A stretch of DNA of 64,000 nt from Agriotes lineatus (lineage: Eukaryota > Arthropoda > Insecta > Coleoptera > Elateridae), in contig CALNHX010002684.1 of the NCBI GenBank assembly GCA_940337035.1, positions 107,019 through 171,018 of the forward strand, read 5' to 3'. The first letter of the stretch is position 1, and the number at the start of each line of letters is the position of its first letter. Under the pieces are notes generated by a model that worked only from the letters and a program-made list of their open reading frames with translations, ran no database searches and was not told the DNA's origin. Both the position numbers and the translations under genes were made by a program. Positions 12,240 to 24,389 of this stretch are shown piece after piece.

Positions 12240-13094
12240 TCTTTTTATACCGCCGATTAGATACACCTTGTACATAGTATAGTTATTATTGATCCCTGTA
12301 TAACACTCGATGATTAACCGTCAGGCAAAGACATTTTCCACCCGTTGGGTCCTTCCTGTTAGTTAACATTGAACAAATTCAATAGCTTTGTTTCTTAGAT
12401 GTTTAGATAAATTGATGGTAATACTGTAATACTGTATTTTATGGTAGGTATATTGTATCGAATGTTTTTGTAAAATCGATAACAAGTACTATAGCGTTTT
12501 TATTTATCTGTATGCATACCTTTTAGCTACCCTGTATAACTCCATTCGGTAATGAGATATGTTCAAAAGTCGCAACCTTGATGTCGTTAGTTCTTAGCAG
12601 GTAGTGTTGTACATGACCGGGCTAAAATATTAGTAATGAGCAGCAACTATAGATAGCAGCAGGTAGGGATGTATGACAAAGATAGCGTATTCTCTCTTGC
12701 AATTTATTTAGTTTTGTGGTCGGGATAAGAAAAACCCCCAGCAGCCCGACGCTGACCGTTATGACAGGTAAAAAAATAATAACAATCTGCTGGACTGTAG
12801 TGGATCCCCTTCAAAAACATCTGTGAAAAACGTTTGAATTTATTTTATTCCTTTGTGGCAAACATCACCTACTAATTTGTCATGTAAGATGTAGTCTACT
12901 GTGTTAAAAAGTTTTGAATTGTAATTTAAAAAAAAATGTTTTAAGATATAATCAAATTCCAACAGAAGAAAACTGATTTTGTTACCCTTTACAGGAGAAA
13001 TAAGAGACTCTAGAAAATTAAAACAACTTTGTATCTCCCTATTCAGCTTGCGCAATTTGTGAAGTGGACGATTCCGTGGGTTTCTTTGATACAT
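12240..13094 (-). pseudogene. LINE reverse transcriptase scrap with insertion
   Basis: Reading leftward from 13094, the ORF to 12840 contains SKLFNTVDYILHDKL, resembling the RT block SKAFDTVdHxILxxKL. Further left, at about 12430-12330, the minus strand reads LRNKAIEFVQC*LTGRTQRV, the block that follows in jockey/CR1-type RTs. About 400 bp of unrelated sequence separate them. The remnant is short and heavily mutated, so the family is not resolved. Confidence 0.5.
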
Positions 13095-14157
13095 TGAAAG
13101 GTTTACACAACGTCATGAAAAGATTTTTGTCGAACCACCGATTGTTTTAGAACTCATATACCATTTTCACGAGATAAAAAGATTATTGGTGATTACGCGA
13201 ATGATTAGACTTCTGCTTATGGTCAGTTTTGATTTCTACAAAATGCAAACAACTGTTTAAGATACCTATACCTAGAACTTCGATTATAGCTGATATCGAT
13301 GGGGAGAATACATATTTGCGAAATGGGTTAGAAATATATTGTATAATAATTAACAAAATAACGTTTTAGATTTGCTTGGTGCTGAATTATATGTAAATAG
13401 TGCACTGGCTACACGTTGCTGTGCCTTAAATATGTAATAAACCTTCAAGTATTGATATCGATCAGTTTTTCTTATTACAAATTGCCCTATTTTGTATTAT
13501 AATGCCAATAATTACTATTATCGATAGCTCCTGAAAACTTAACAGGGGTGGATTCTTTTATCTAGTTACTTACTTTCTGAAAGATTGATTTTCTAATATT
13601 TTAAATCTCATATGCATAAGTCAATACTTATGTCAACCAAATGTCAAAAAACAAATTTGAAATTCAAATGACAAACACCAGACTACCTTCCTATTACACA
13701 ACAATATTAGAAAACACAGTAAGTAATTCTTCAATAACTAATTTACTTTTATAGTCTTTTATTTGCCTTTTTCTAGTAATTACCTTTCAATTGATCTCCT
13801 AACCGTTCAGGATGTAAACCAACCCGCTCCTCTCTATCTACTGATGCAAGCTTCTCTCTGCCTACTGCTTCAATCTCTGACGCACCTTCCAGCAATGAAA
13901 CGTCTCCAACTGTCTCAAATGAGTAACTCTAACTTTCCCACAGAATGTAGCCAACCGAGCAAATCTGCAGATGCTGACTTCTTTTACTGCCGCTGCCAAA
14001 TTTCCTGAAACGCGCCCTCTTAACTGATGGTGCTCCTCTGGAACTCTCCCTTATTACTGTGCAACCCGATGCAATCCAATTCAATTAAGTCTGACGTTAA
14101 ATGTATTTTTCCAATAAACTTGACTTCATATTCTTCTTCAGTTATTCGCTTTTATAG
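13095..14157. other. Non-coding stretch, no gene recognised
   Basis: An 81-codon plus-strand ORF (13763-14008, Leu/Ser/Gln-rich) has no recognisable similarity. Nothing else supports a feature. Confidence 0.35.
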
Positions 14158-15419
14158 ATTTTTTTTTGTTTATTGGAGGAAACACAGATACAGACATTTT
14201 TAACAGAAAATTTTTTATATGGCAATAGAACTTGCCTGCATCCTAAACCATTCCTCACTAATATAAAAATACTAAATTAACTTAATCTAAGTTCACAACA
14301 TAGTTGTTAGATTTAAAGGCAATGTAAATCAGGAAAGGTTTCATGAAATAGGTGTTCATGTAATAGTTAGCCTAACTTTATTTTTGAATGTATGCTGAGA
14401 GTGAAAAAATATTTCCAGGACATTCATCTTCTCGTTATACAAATCGCACATTCTCCTAATGAGATCTCTAATGCCAGCATTCGTGCGTGGCCGACTAAGA
14501 TGGAACAAGCTCATGAGTCGAGTATTTCGTGAGGGCACTCTCAGTTCTAGCAGTTGCAGTAAACATGGTGAATCAATGAGGTTATTACATATCTTATGGA
14601 GAGTCATTAAATCAAGCTGCAGACGTCGATCAGAAAGAGTAGGTAATTTGTAGTCAACTAACATTTGAGCATAAGAACGTTTGGTATCACTCATCCTGTG
14701 ACTTAGCCGACGTAAAAACTTTTTTCTGGATGCTTTCAATACTTGTACTATGTACCTCATATAGAGGATTCCATACAGTGGTGCAATACTCTAATTGGGA
14801 ACGTACCAGCGTGAAATAAAGAAATAAAAACGATTGAGGTTTTCGAAATGGTGGACTGGTTCGAAATACGAATCCTAGCATGGAATATGCTTTGTTGACA
14901 ATATTTTCGATATGTCGATCAAAGCGAAGCTTCGAGTCAAAGAGAATACCCAAGTCTCTTATGCTGTCTACACGCTCGAGGTAATAGTGACCAACTTGGT
15001 AATTATGGTCAATAGTTTTAATGTTTTTAGTGAAAGTAATTTGTTTACATTTACTGTAACTAAGAAAGATTTTATTTTAGGTACAGAATGTATAAAAACC
15101 TCTGCAAATCACGCTGGATTTGTAGACAGTCGTTGAGACACCGAACAGTGGCAAAGAATTTTATGTCATCAGCATATAAAAGGAAAGAACAGTGTTCGAA
15201 GCATTTGACTACGTCATTGATAAATAATGTGAACAGGAGTGGGCCGAGAATGGAGCCTTAGGGCACACCTGAGGTTACCGCTTCCCAGTTCGAAATGCGG
15301 CCACAAACGGACACAGCTTGTTGTCTATTTTTTAAATTCGAAACAAACCATCTCAGTAAGTTACCTCGAATTCCATTCAAAATAATATTTTTTATTAAAA
15401 TGAGGTGATCGACAAGAAA
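14158..15419 (-). pseudogene. 5'-truncated LINE (CR1/jockey group) with poly(A) end
   Basis: Read on the minus strand: DHLILIKNIILNGIRGNLLRWF, then SGVP (about 15260), then after frame changes LGILFDSKLRFDRHIE (from 14953), FYFTLVRSQLEY-type text, and NKFLRRLSHRM at 14356-14760. The 3' end carries AATAAA followed by an A-tract at 14158-14172. The catalytic YADD block lies in a frameshifted part (about 15160-15250). It is broken by at least two frame changes and 5'-truncated near 15419. Confidence 0.75.
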
Positions 15420-15424
15420 TAAAA

Positions 15425-16430
15425 AATAAATAAATAAATTAAACAATTCAGCTTCCACACTGCTCCTGAAACAATTCCAAACGAAGTTTGTCTTTAAATG
15501 TTTTAAGACGGTATGTTTTATATATATATATTGGATAGCTTATTATATAACATATAAATTTGAAAGGAAAATGATCTCTCATATAAGGTTAACAAATGGT
15601 AAGGTGGTGATATAAGTATCCTGCGATTTTTCATTGTGAGCCAACCAGCATCTACAAGTTTATGTGATATGTGATAAAATTTTTTTATACCGTAAATGAA
15701 TCGTAAACATGCGTTTTGGAGTTTCTGTATTCGTTCAGCGGTCACTTTGTCAAGTGCGCCATGATAAACAGGAGAGCAGTAATTAAATTGAGATATGACA
15801 AATGCCTCACAAACTCTTTTTTTAATTTGTTGATTTAAGTAAGACCTGTGAGGATAGAGTTGCTTTAAGTGTTGATATCCTTGACAAATATATTTAGTAA
15901 TTTGATCACGGTAACGAAATGAATTATCAAGAAATACCCCAAGACTTTTAACTTTAGTGACAATTGGTATGTTTACATTGTTAATATGTATGTTTATTAC
16001 GGAAGATAATGTGCTACAAGTGTCTCTATTACCAAACAATAGCACTGCTGATTTGTCAGGATTTATTTTGAGTGAATGCTGAACGGATGCCTCATAAATA
16101 TATTTGAGGTCAGAATTTATCTTCTTCACAGCTTCTTCCCACTGCAGTGGATTAAACGAAAGATAGAGTTGGGTGTCATCAGCGTATATGTGAACCTTAG
16201 AAAACCTTAATTGATTCATGAAAACTGATGTATATATAGAATATAATAAAGGCCCTAAAATTGATCCCTGAGGAACCTCCTGAAGGACTAGTAATGAACG
16301 AGAATTAGCACTTTCTAAATTAACGGCTTGTAGTCTGTTGCTTAAGTAACTGTTTATTAAGGATAATGCATTAGCTCGAGCTCCTAAATATTTTAAAATG
16401 TGTTTAAATGTTTAAATCTTCTTATATCTT
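15425..16430 (-). pseudogene. 5'-truncated LINE RT, second family member
   Basis: Minus strand from about 16430: LSLINSYLSNRLQAVN, VPQGSILGPLLYSIYTS, then from 16219 HIYADDTQLYLSF (catalytic YADD intact), LKINPDKSAVLLFGN, VKSLGVFLDNSFRY, and QNACLRFIYGIKK at about 15700-15730. The frame runs 233 codons without a stop. The C-terminus continues in another frame (TFKDKLRLELFQEQ) to about 15440, followed by an ATTT-rich simple tail. This is the same general group as the element at 35.6-37.3 kb. Without the 5' half it cannot be active. Confidence 0.8.
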
Positions 16431-18180
16431 TCACCATGCAATGTAATTACCCTTTTATTATCCAAACATTTTTATAATAAAATAGGGTTTATTTTAGATA
16501 CTTTAATGTATTTTTCTGCAAGTTGTTTATTCTTAATATTTAGAAACAAATTTCTTAACTACCTCATTTTCCTTTTTATACACTCTAGTCGTATCTATTT
16601 GAGTTAAACCTACATTATTTTATTTCAAATTAAGTATTTGTCATTCATTTTCAAACTGTATTTTATCAATATTGTTTTATTTTCAAGTCCACCTGTCTTT
16701 CAAATAGCTATGTTTCATATACATATCCGCCTTATCCCCGAATAAATCCAAACTATTTCCAACCCACTTTAATTTCACAATTTTAATAAATTTGATTCTA
16801 ACCACATTAGGGTTGCATCATAACAATAGATATGTAATAGATATTTATGCATTAAGGTAGATATGAATATGTTTTTCCCTAAGGTTGACTCAACCGAAGG
16901 TAAAAAAACATGAATATCTCCAGTGGTGCATGCAATATTTTATTTACTAGATTACTAGTATATTATTAAAAATACTATATTTCAAAATGTCATCAGTACA
17001 TTTAAAATAAGAATATGCAAGTAACATCACGGATTGCCTAAATGTATGGTAGCTAAGACGTTACTTGTAGTTGCATGGTTACCACAAGATTAAGGGAGAA
17101 ATAATTTGAAAAATTCCTAGGGAGTTGAGTAGCCTTTCATATTTTGTATCTGTGAGAAAATAAAGAATATCATTTTGCAAGTATTTACATAACATTAATT
17201 CGATAAACGTCTCTACTTGTTACTAGTTATGTGCATAAATTGTTTTATTTATTTATTTGTATTGTACTGTAGCTTGTACTGGCTATTTTAATTTAATTTA
17301 GATGATTAATGAGATTGCTACAAATTACCAGACTGATACTGGCTCAAGGTAGCTTAGATTGCCAAAAGGTAGCCTTCTTACACTCAAGATTTCTAATACA
17401 GTAAAACACTCAGAATAACTTTATAAACGTATAATGTCTTTAGCTATTAATACATAAAACCATATTTAATTCATAGGCTAAAATGAAATGTTACAATGTT
17501 TATATTATAACAAAAATGAATCTGGTATTCTTCGGTCAATGTAGCGGTCCGTTGTTCCAGGAAGTTGCTAGTTACTATTGGACCACCCTTGGTACGTTTG
17601 AACTACTAACATAAAAATTGACAGATTAGTGAACGCCGCAAATGTCACTGAAGTGCGCGAATAAATTCAATTTGTTTACTTCCAAAATGATTGTTATTAA
17701 GGCGGGGTTACAAGATGCAAAACCTATACCTCGTGTTTGTTGTGTTCACATGTCCCTCACGTGCATCGAGCAGGCGATGATTTCAAGCGGTGGCTACAAG
17801 GCACGGTGTAAGATATTCAGGTGATTCGGCTTCAACTGTTTTTGAAGATTTTGATGGCTAATTTTTGTCCTAGTTCTCGGCGGATCCAACAGGTGGCGTA
17901 TGAGTAGAGGTGTAAAACATAATTCTGACGTTTTTTAACATTTAATTAATATTTTGTATTCTATGTTGTGATAACGGTTTAATATTGTGTATTGGTAAAA
18001 AAAACTGTGTTTTTAGCGCCGTCAAATACCGAAATTCAAAAGAAGCGGCAAAAAAAGAGTTGTTTGTGTTAACCTAGAAACCACTATCTGTAACGAAGCA
18101 ACTCAATGTTAAATTGAGAAAATATTACTGGTTGATAGCCTAACTGCAACCCTAAACTATCTCTTGCCAACAAGTTGCTT
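16431..18180. other. Non-coding stretch; small hairpin at 16858-16920
   Basis: AT-rich with no recognised gene. AGATATGAATATG at about 16858 is mirrored by CATGAATATCT at about 16920, giving a hairpin of about 63 bp. The ORF at 17642-17824 (60 codons) has no known motif. Confidence 0.35.
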
Positions 18181-19260
18181 GTCTATAAAACTGCTGCAAC
18201 CAACACAGAGAGTCGATATCCAGTTGTGAAGTATGTCGTTCCGCATCTAGCAAATGTTGAAATCTTTGAACAAGAGAGGCAGTTTAGTGCAGTGCGAAAT
18301 GTCTTCAGGGATTAGAAATAAATCCTCTTCCATGTGTCGTCAAGCTGAATAGACGTGCTAGTGCAGTGTGCGGATGCTTATGTGCGGCAGTTTTAGTATA
18401 GTTGAAGTTGGGCTCTACCTACGATCACTGTGATGTCCTACTACAGAATTGCTGTAAATTCTATAAAAACGGGTGGCTATTGTAAACTGCCAGGCGGTGG
18501 TAGAGGTCAGTCAGTTTCCAACAAAGAGCTGTCAAACCAAGATGATGTGGTTCAACGTATTAAGAAGGTTCTGGTGTCTGAAGATTTTATAGCCAATTTG
18601 ATGGAGCAGTTTAAGCAACAGTTCTGAACACGACCTGCGTATTTCTACTTTAGAAGAAACTGGTGCTTCTCAAAATACAACTATCAGACACACGATTTTA
18701 AAATAGATTCAATATTTAAGACGTAATAACCCACGTATTCTAGGAATCATAGAAGCTTCCAATGAAGATACAGACAAGTTCATGCTAATTTTTTCGCTTC
18801 CAATCCAAGTTCCCAAGTCATAGATTGAGGAGCAGGAATTCAGGTGTACCCACCCCAATCATTGTGAAGTTCGTTAATTATAACGTCCGACAACAAATTT
18901 TCAAATCAAAATCCAAATGAAAAGGAACCTGGGTTTCCATAAACGAAGACCTAACAAAAGCAAGGCATTTCTGCGTTCTACACAACAAATATATGTGGAT
19001 TATGTTATACAAACTGATAATGTTATCGAACAGTTATTTATAGTAGTAACTGCGGGTAGGCAAAAACTGGTATTTGGTCTAGTTCATAAACCTCCGAAAA
19101 ATAGTCACTTGGAATTTTTAAATTGTCTTAATAATACGTTAATATCTATACATAATAACAGTTTTTTGTCTAGGCGATTTCAATATATGTAGATTTACAA
19201 TATGATTTTGAACAAAAAGTAACATCCGATTTACTATCATTTATAGATGGCGTTGTCTTC
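18181..19260 (+). pseudogene. LINE ORF1 plus endonuclease scrap (CR1/jockey group)
   Basis: From about 18407 the DNA matches a second copy at 61614-62194. Conceptual reading with frame changes gives an L1-ORF1-like C-terminal domain: RSRNSGVPTPIIVKFVNYNV (about 18820-18885), then a KSKAFLRSTQQIY-type end. It then jumps into the C-terminal half of an apurinic-type endonuclease, VFGLVHKPPKNSHLEFLNCL (about 19070-19130). The ORF1-ORF2 junction is internally deleted. The 18181-18406 part may be 5' UTR. Stops are present throughout. Confidence 0.65.
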
Positions 19261-20022
19261 AACCAAATCATTTTGTATAAATGGAAAAATTTGTGTTTCG
19301 CAAATACTGCTTGCAGGTAAATTGCGATATGTGTTATTTAAATTGTATGGCTATCAATATGGTTATCAATAAGGGATTTCTGACACTGCTGTGTGTATGT
19401 TTATATATTTCTTATCTGCATTTCCATTTTGTTCTGTAAACTTAAATTGTGTATATATTTTTTAGTACCTACTTACGTACTTTGAATAGTGTACCTTTCG
19501 CTCTGTTCTGTTCTGCGTATAGATTTGTTTTTTAGTCTAAAATTATAAAACAATCCTATGTAATGTTTTCAAAATTAAAATGTGCTCACATTAAGACACG
19601 TTTACTGGTTGCCAATTTTGATGCTTTCAGGGGAACCATTATTGATTCTTCATTTATCTTGCTGGCTGTCTTCAAAACTTGATTTTCTGATTATGTAATA
19701 AATGAGATTTTTGTTGAGGTTTATAATATCAGACGAAAAGATCGAACATTTAAAGGTGGAGGTGCAGGTGGCACTTTATTTATGAATGTTTTTTCATATA
19801 CAATTTTAACTACTTCCGACGATATTGAACAATTATAGATAAGCATCGCCCTTTAAAAATTGTAAGTATGCATTTGGAGTATTATACAACCCACATCAAT
19901 AACATTACCTAGCAGTTGTCAGTATTACAATAAATAATAATACAATACCTGTTACAGATACCATTAAAAATGTGGGTGTAATCCTTGAATGAAATTTTTG
20001 TTTTAAAAAACCCATTTAAATG

Positions 20023-20228
20023 TTTTAGGATACTGCATTGGTAACTAGCGTTTACATAGTTACAAACGAGTCCGGTAGAAAAAAGTTTACCGGCCTAGAC
20101 CAGTAGTAGTTGACAACGGCCGGATCAAAGGCCGTTGTCAACTACTACTGGTCTAGGCCGGTAAATTTTATCTACCGGACTCGTTTGTAACAATCTAAAC
20201 GCTAGTTACCAATGCAGTATCCTAAAAA
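20023..20228. repeat. 206-bp fold-back hairpin
   Basis: The left arm (from TTTTAGGATACTGCATTG at 20023) is mirrored through GACAACGGCC to the right arm, ending CAATGCAGTATCCTAAAA near 20228. The loop is about 8 bp (GGATCAAA, about 20123-20130). Arms of about 95 bp differ at only a handful of positions. It carries no gene and interrupts the LINE remnant. Confidence 0.88.
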
Positions 20229-20245
20229 AATTTATACGATACACG

Positions 20246-20347
20246 ACCGGTAGCAACATTTTTATGGCCTTGCCAAACATACAGGTCGAGCCCGTAGGGC
20301 GAGACCTGTAAAGTATTGGCGCGGCCATAAAAATGTTGCTACCAGTC
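20246..20347. repeat. 102-bp hairpin next to the fold-back
   Basis: ACCGGTAGCAACATTTTTAT at 20246 is mirrored by ATAAAAATGTTGCTACCAGT at the right end. The centre around ACAGGTCGAGCCCGTAGGGC is itself partly palindromic. It may be part of the same composite insertion as the hairpin just to its left. Confidence 0.75.
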
Positions 20348-20621
20348 TAATAACGTAGATAGCTATTACAGAGCTTATTGCAATTTAAAAACTACTTTCT
20401 TAAATTGTATTCAACATTAATATCAAAGCCACATTATGTAACAGTATGGTGTTATCTCTGGTTGATTATTGTGATTTGTGTTGTAAGCATTTTGTATTGA
20501 TTCACAAGATAAATCAAAGATCCAAAAACTTCAAAATGCATGTTTGTCATATAATAATAATAATGGTGAGGCACTAACACCCCATGAAGGAGCTTAAACA
20601 TGGTATAAAAAATATAGTAGA

Positions 20622-21280
20622 GTATTCAATTCACCTGTGATCTGTTGAAAAGTGGCCAATGAAAATCCAGAATTTGACATTTCTTGACCTATCAAAAAAA
20701 TATCAAGCGGATATATCTTCCTAGAAGGTATTCAAGTGATTATTTTTTTCGTAGCGATGTCAACCAATCAGAACGCTGGATTTAGTTAAGTTATCTTGTA
20801 TAATTTCGATTAATAAATAATCAAATCGAATACAATTCGTACTTCGAACAGGTTATACGTCTCAAACTTCCTGCACAATAACAAATCGTGTCAGTTTGAC
20901 AGAATAATCCTCCCGCTGACGCGGTCGGACTATTTAACTTGTCAAACTGACACTCTTTTATTATCGTGCAACAAGTTATCTACATATAACCCGATAATAT
21001 CGAAGTACTTATACATAGTATCACTTCTGATTATTTTAAACAAATGTGATTTTTATTAGAAAAAGTCAATATTAGTGTTCTGTTACGATTGAAATTGCAT
21101 ACTTTGTTGCTAGATTTACTGAAAACTAATTTGAAAAAGTAGCTTGGTTCATTGAATAGTCCCTCAAATTCCATTCTTAGCCACAGTTAAGTAGAATATT
21201 TTTCTGGTGGTATCACTACTCATGTCCATTGCACTTAGGATTGGGACTCGTGCTAGCGCACTCGTCCTAATTGAACCTAA
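20622..21280 (-). repeat. Fold-back family copy A (minus orientation), split by an insertion
   Basis: The reverse complement of 20622-20749 and 21028-21280 matches the tandem units at 44.1-46.8 kb. It carries the GACAGGTGAATTGAATAG-like end, the CTTCTAGGAAGATATATCC block, the AATAGTCCCTC/CTAAGAATGGTATT junction, and the core with GGACATGAGTAGTGATACC and CGAGTGCGCTAGCACGAGTC. Copy A is interrupted by a separate palindromic insertion (20750-21028) and its core is truncated near 21280. Confidence 0.75.
20750..21028. repeat. Palindromic insertion inside fold-back copy A
   Basis: This block is absent from the homologous place in the copies at 46 kb. It contains mirrored arms: GCACAATAACAAATCGTGTC and GTGTCAGTTTGACAG on the left (about 20873-20908), and CTTGTCAAACTGACAC with TTATTATCGTGC on the right (about 20938-20970). 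It looks like a non-autonomous inverted-repeat element nested in an older repeat. Confidence 0.65.
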
Positions 21281-23390
21281 AAATGCATATGAGGTTTAGG
21301 GGCAATGTATCTATTCCTTTACAAACAGAATTTGTTAAACGACAATACATTATGTATTTATTACAATTAAATTGGATAAGTGAAATCAGAAGGGAAGGGG
21401 CCAAAAGGGCAACTACTTTCTCATATTATTGTTAAAGTGCTGCACTAAACTTTTGTAATGAACTGTTTTGCTTATTGTTGAAAGGGTAGCAAAGTGTTGC
21501 AAATAAATTACTTGTGAAAAAGTTTCAAGTCTTTTGATATCCTCATTGAGTGAATATTATAAGAAATCCTTGCAAGAAAGCTCTGAAGTATAAACGATTT
21601 AAAAACTTTGATCTATAATATAAGAGTAATTAATTTACATTGCAAAACCGTTGCTAAGAACTTTGGGTGCAAGCACGGTATCTAGCAAGCAAGCGATAGT
21701 GAACTTGTTATCTGTGTCAGCAGGTAAAGTTTTGGTAGCAACCGAGCTGTATACATCGTTTTATGGTATTCTGAATCATAAATTATTTCAAAAAATTCTT
21801 AAATTCAAATGACGTTGCTGCTTTTTTTTATATCTGGAGACGGTTTAGTAAACAGGAGTCTACAATTCAGAATAGCATAAAAGTAAAGTAAAGTTCACGG
21901 CGCTTCATTCCACACGGAATATGACCCGAGATACAGCGAGTCAGGGTTGCCGAAATATCTCTTTCCGAAACCCAGTCAATCTGGCACACGTTAACGGTAT
22001 ACTGGGTGATATAGTTAGCATCATGCCTTTGACGACTACCTTACTTTCTCTACTTCCACAACTATGGATTCGGTACCCAGTATTTAAAGCAACTGGGTGG
22101 GCCACCCGCCAGATGTGGTGATTGAACCCCCAGAATATCATAAAACATTTTATTAGTAACTCAGTCACCTTGCACCTGGACTGTGTGTTGCCTAATTACA
22201 AAATTTCAGGGTTTTAAAACGGGTACCCAAATTAAAACAATTAAATCCGCTCACATTTAGTTCAGTCAAATAAATCGTGCAGTACAACCAAATCCCTAAA
22301 ATTAAGAAAATTGGCTGATCAAGATCTTACATTAAAATGACCACACGTATAAAAATTTAGTAGGTACCAATTAACAATGAAATAAATTGCAGTAGAACGA
22401 AACAAGATTATTGTAATTTATAATAAGAAAAAGAAAGTTCAAAAACTGTCGCAAGCACTGTGCATACCCAGCAACAAATCGAAAAACTATCCTCTAGGTT
22501 TCAAACTCTACTTGTAGCTGTGCATTTTAAATGCTAGCTCATTTTATTATTTAATTAAATTTACCTTAGCTTTATTTATAACTACCTACCTCGGCTGCTA
22601 GCTCACTTTTGGCATCTGAGACCACACTCAGGGCGATTCAGGTTACTGCAATGGGGCGATGGGAGACAGCAATAAATAAAAAGCCTTTACGCTTAAAAAT
22701 TTATAAAAACACTAATTACAGCATACATGTAACTAAATCGACCCTAATTCCGTAATCATTAGCTGATATTATACTAATCTACTTCATTAAGGGTTAGTAA
22801 TTTAGATTTATGCTATATTTGCTCTTAAATATAGGCACTAACCACTGGTATAGCTCGTTCACGGTGGCGTTGCTGAGATCTCAAAGGCTGGGCTTAGGCG
22901 ATGATGGCGGAAACATGTGTGGATTTGGCGGTCGCGTCCACCTGTGGCGTCTTTGTAGATTACCCTCTGATTTTGTTACCAATTAGTTTCTTGAACCAAA
23001 CGGGCTGTTGTCACTGCTCCAATTTTTCCACCTTCTCACACTTGTTTCGTTTCCCTTCACGCCAAAATGAAGGGTGAATAAAATAACGCTCACACCTCAC
23101 AAGGGTTGCCAGCTTGTACCCTCTGACCTCTCGCCTCTGCTGCTCTCACCCTTGTCCTTTGCACCCCGCACCAGCGCACAATTCAGTCACCGCACACAAT
23201 ATTATAGCAATATTTAATAAATCGTGCCCATTACCTACATATTTATCCTTCCAACGCACTTAATAAATATGGTACCGTCAACTGAATCCATGTTTTTGTT
23301 GTGCAGACCGCAAAACGGTTAATCTAATCACAGTTATGTCTTCTTTGATCGAAAAAGGGCTTCCTTTGAGCTTGGTTTTGGCCCTAAAAA
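21281..23390. other. Non-coding stretch; GC-richer part at 22.6-23.2 kb
   Basis: No protein family is readable. The 22600-23200 part has a clearly higher GC content than its surroundings, and 21900-22130 contains partial inverted repeats around GTCAATCTGGCACAC and GCCAGATGTGG. Either could be an unrecognised repeat or a host regulatory or untranslated region. Confidence 0.3.
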
Positions 23391-23394
23391 TTTG

Positions 23395-23765
23395 TTACCT
23401 AATGTAATTGATGAATTTTACAATTATGGGATTGGGAGCTCCAGCTCTTTGTTAGGCCATGACTTCTGTCGATTGCTGCCAGCCAAACTTCGATATTTTG
23501 CTTATCTTGAAAGAATTTAATTAATGTAACATTGATATCTTCAGGATTAACTTCACCCACAAAAAAATACACAAATTGTTGCTCCAAAGCATCGATTTTC
23601 TGCCCCTGGTTACAAATAACCTTATTATTTGTTCGACCGCTATCTTCCATATTTTTAATGCGCCGCTATCTTCTGTACCACATAGTTGATGCTGCAGCTC
23701 TAGATAGCCTCGTTTTTTCACGAGTCGATTCCATTTCGAAGGATTCAAACAGTTTTGAAATATGA
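23395..23765 (-). pseudogene. LINE ORF1 remnant (L1-ORF1-like fold)
   Basis: Minus strand: MEDSGRTNNKVICNQGQKID, then EDINVTLIKFFQDKQNIEV, AAIDRSH, and in the next frame GAPNPIIVKFINYI at the end. The pattern N-x-E-D-I-x-x-x-x-I-x-x-F, I-D/E-R-S/C-H and P-I-I-V-K-F is typical of the C-terminal RNA-binding region of LINE ORF1 proteins and is shared with the copies at 18.8 and 62.1 kb. One frame change near the end and an upstream shift make it a pseudogene. Confidence 0.6.
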
Positions 23766-24385
23766 TTTCATTTCACGTTAATATTTGACGTTTTTGTACG
23801 CCATTATTGTTTACGTAAATATAGTTCAAGATGGCCATGGTCTACACTATTACACATTCGCCATCTAGCGAAATATTTGTGAATGAGGACAAAATTTAGT
23901 ATGCCTACAAATCCCAGTCGAATGACCTGAATATCTTAGACCGTGCTACAAGGTTATTCTTGTTTAGGTCTATGTCAGCAAGCGGTTTCCGGGCCCTATC
24001 GCGATTGCTTTTGGGAAGTTACGTGCAACTTCGCTGGGGCCTTCGAGAACTTTTGGAAAGGTTGCAGCATCCAGGTAAGTGAGTGCATTTAGTTTAGTGT
24101 AAGGCCTCGCGGGCTGCGATTGCCGTGAAGCGGCCTGAGAATTGTTATGGCGAATTTTGAGCGCTGGCTTTGCTCCGATTTGGGATATCGTTGAGTGATA
24201 GATACAGGTTGGTCCCAAAGATGCAAGTTTTGCTCGGAGCATGGGTTATGTCGTGGCAGCAGTAATCTGATATTGCCCGAATATGCGCATACAATATAAC
24301 ACATTTTGTCGAAAAATATAATAATATTACAGCAAAAACACATTGACTTTACTTGCACATTAGTTAATGTTGTAGCTGGTGATCG
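23766..24385. other. Non-coding stretch, no gene recognised
   Basis: The minus-strand ORF at 23970-24242 (90 codons) is uninterrupted but has no recognisable motif and overlaps another ORF of similar length in a second frame. I do not support it as a gene. Confidence 0.3.
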
Positions 24386-24389
24386 TAAA

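Larger units (their letters stand above)
19580..20620 (+). pseudogene. LINE endonuclease/RT scrap carrying fold-back insertions
   Basis: A second LINE fragment: an endonuclease N-terminus (VANFDAFRGT, then SDYVINEIFVEVYNIRR, RTFKGGGAGGTLF; about 19605-19790), then a jump to the RT C-terminus (IPVTDTIKNVGVILE, about 19945-19990). Two hairpins at 20023-20347 interrupt it. RT-linked text returns as YYRAYCNLKTTFLNC, then KIQKLQNACL and TPHEGA (to about 20595). Order and spacing show an internally deleted LINE into which hairpin elements inserted. Confidence 0.65.

Noticed and set aside
21880..23200. An LTR retrotransposon or host promoter in the GC-richer stretch
   Set aside because: No paired LTRs, primer-binding site, gag/pol text or linked coding exon could be identified.
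23970..24358. Overlapping minus-strand ORFs of 89-90 codons as a host gene
   Set aside because: Two frames are open over the same DNA, neither has known motifs, and there is no splice or start context to prefer one.
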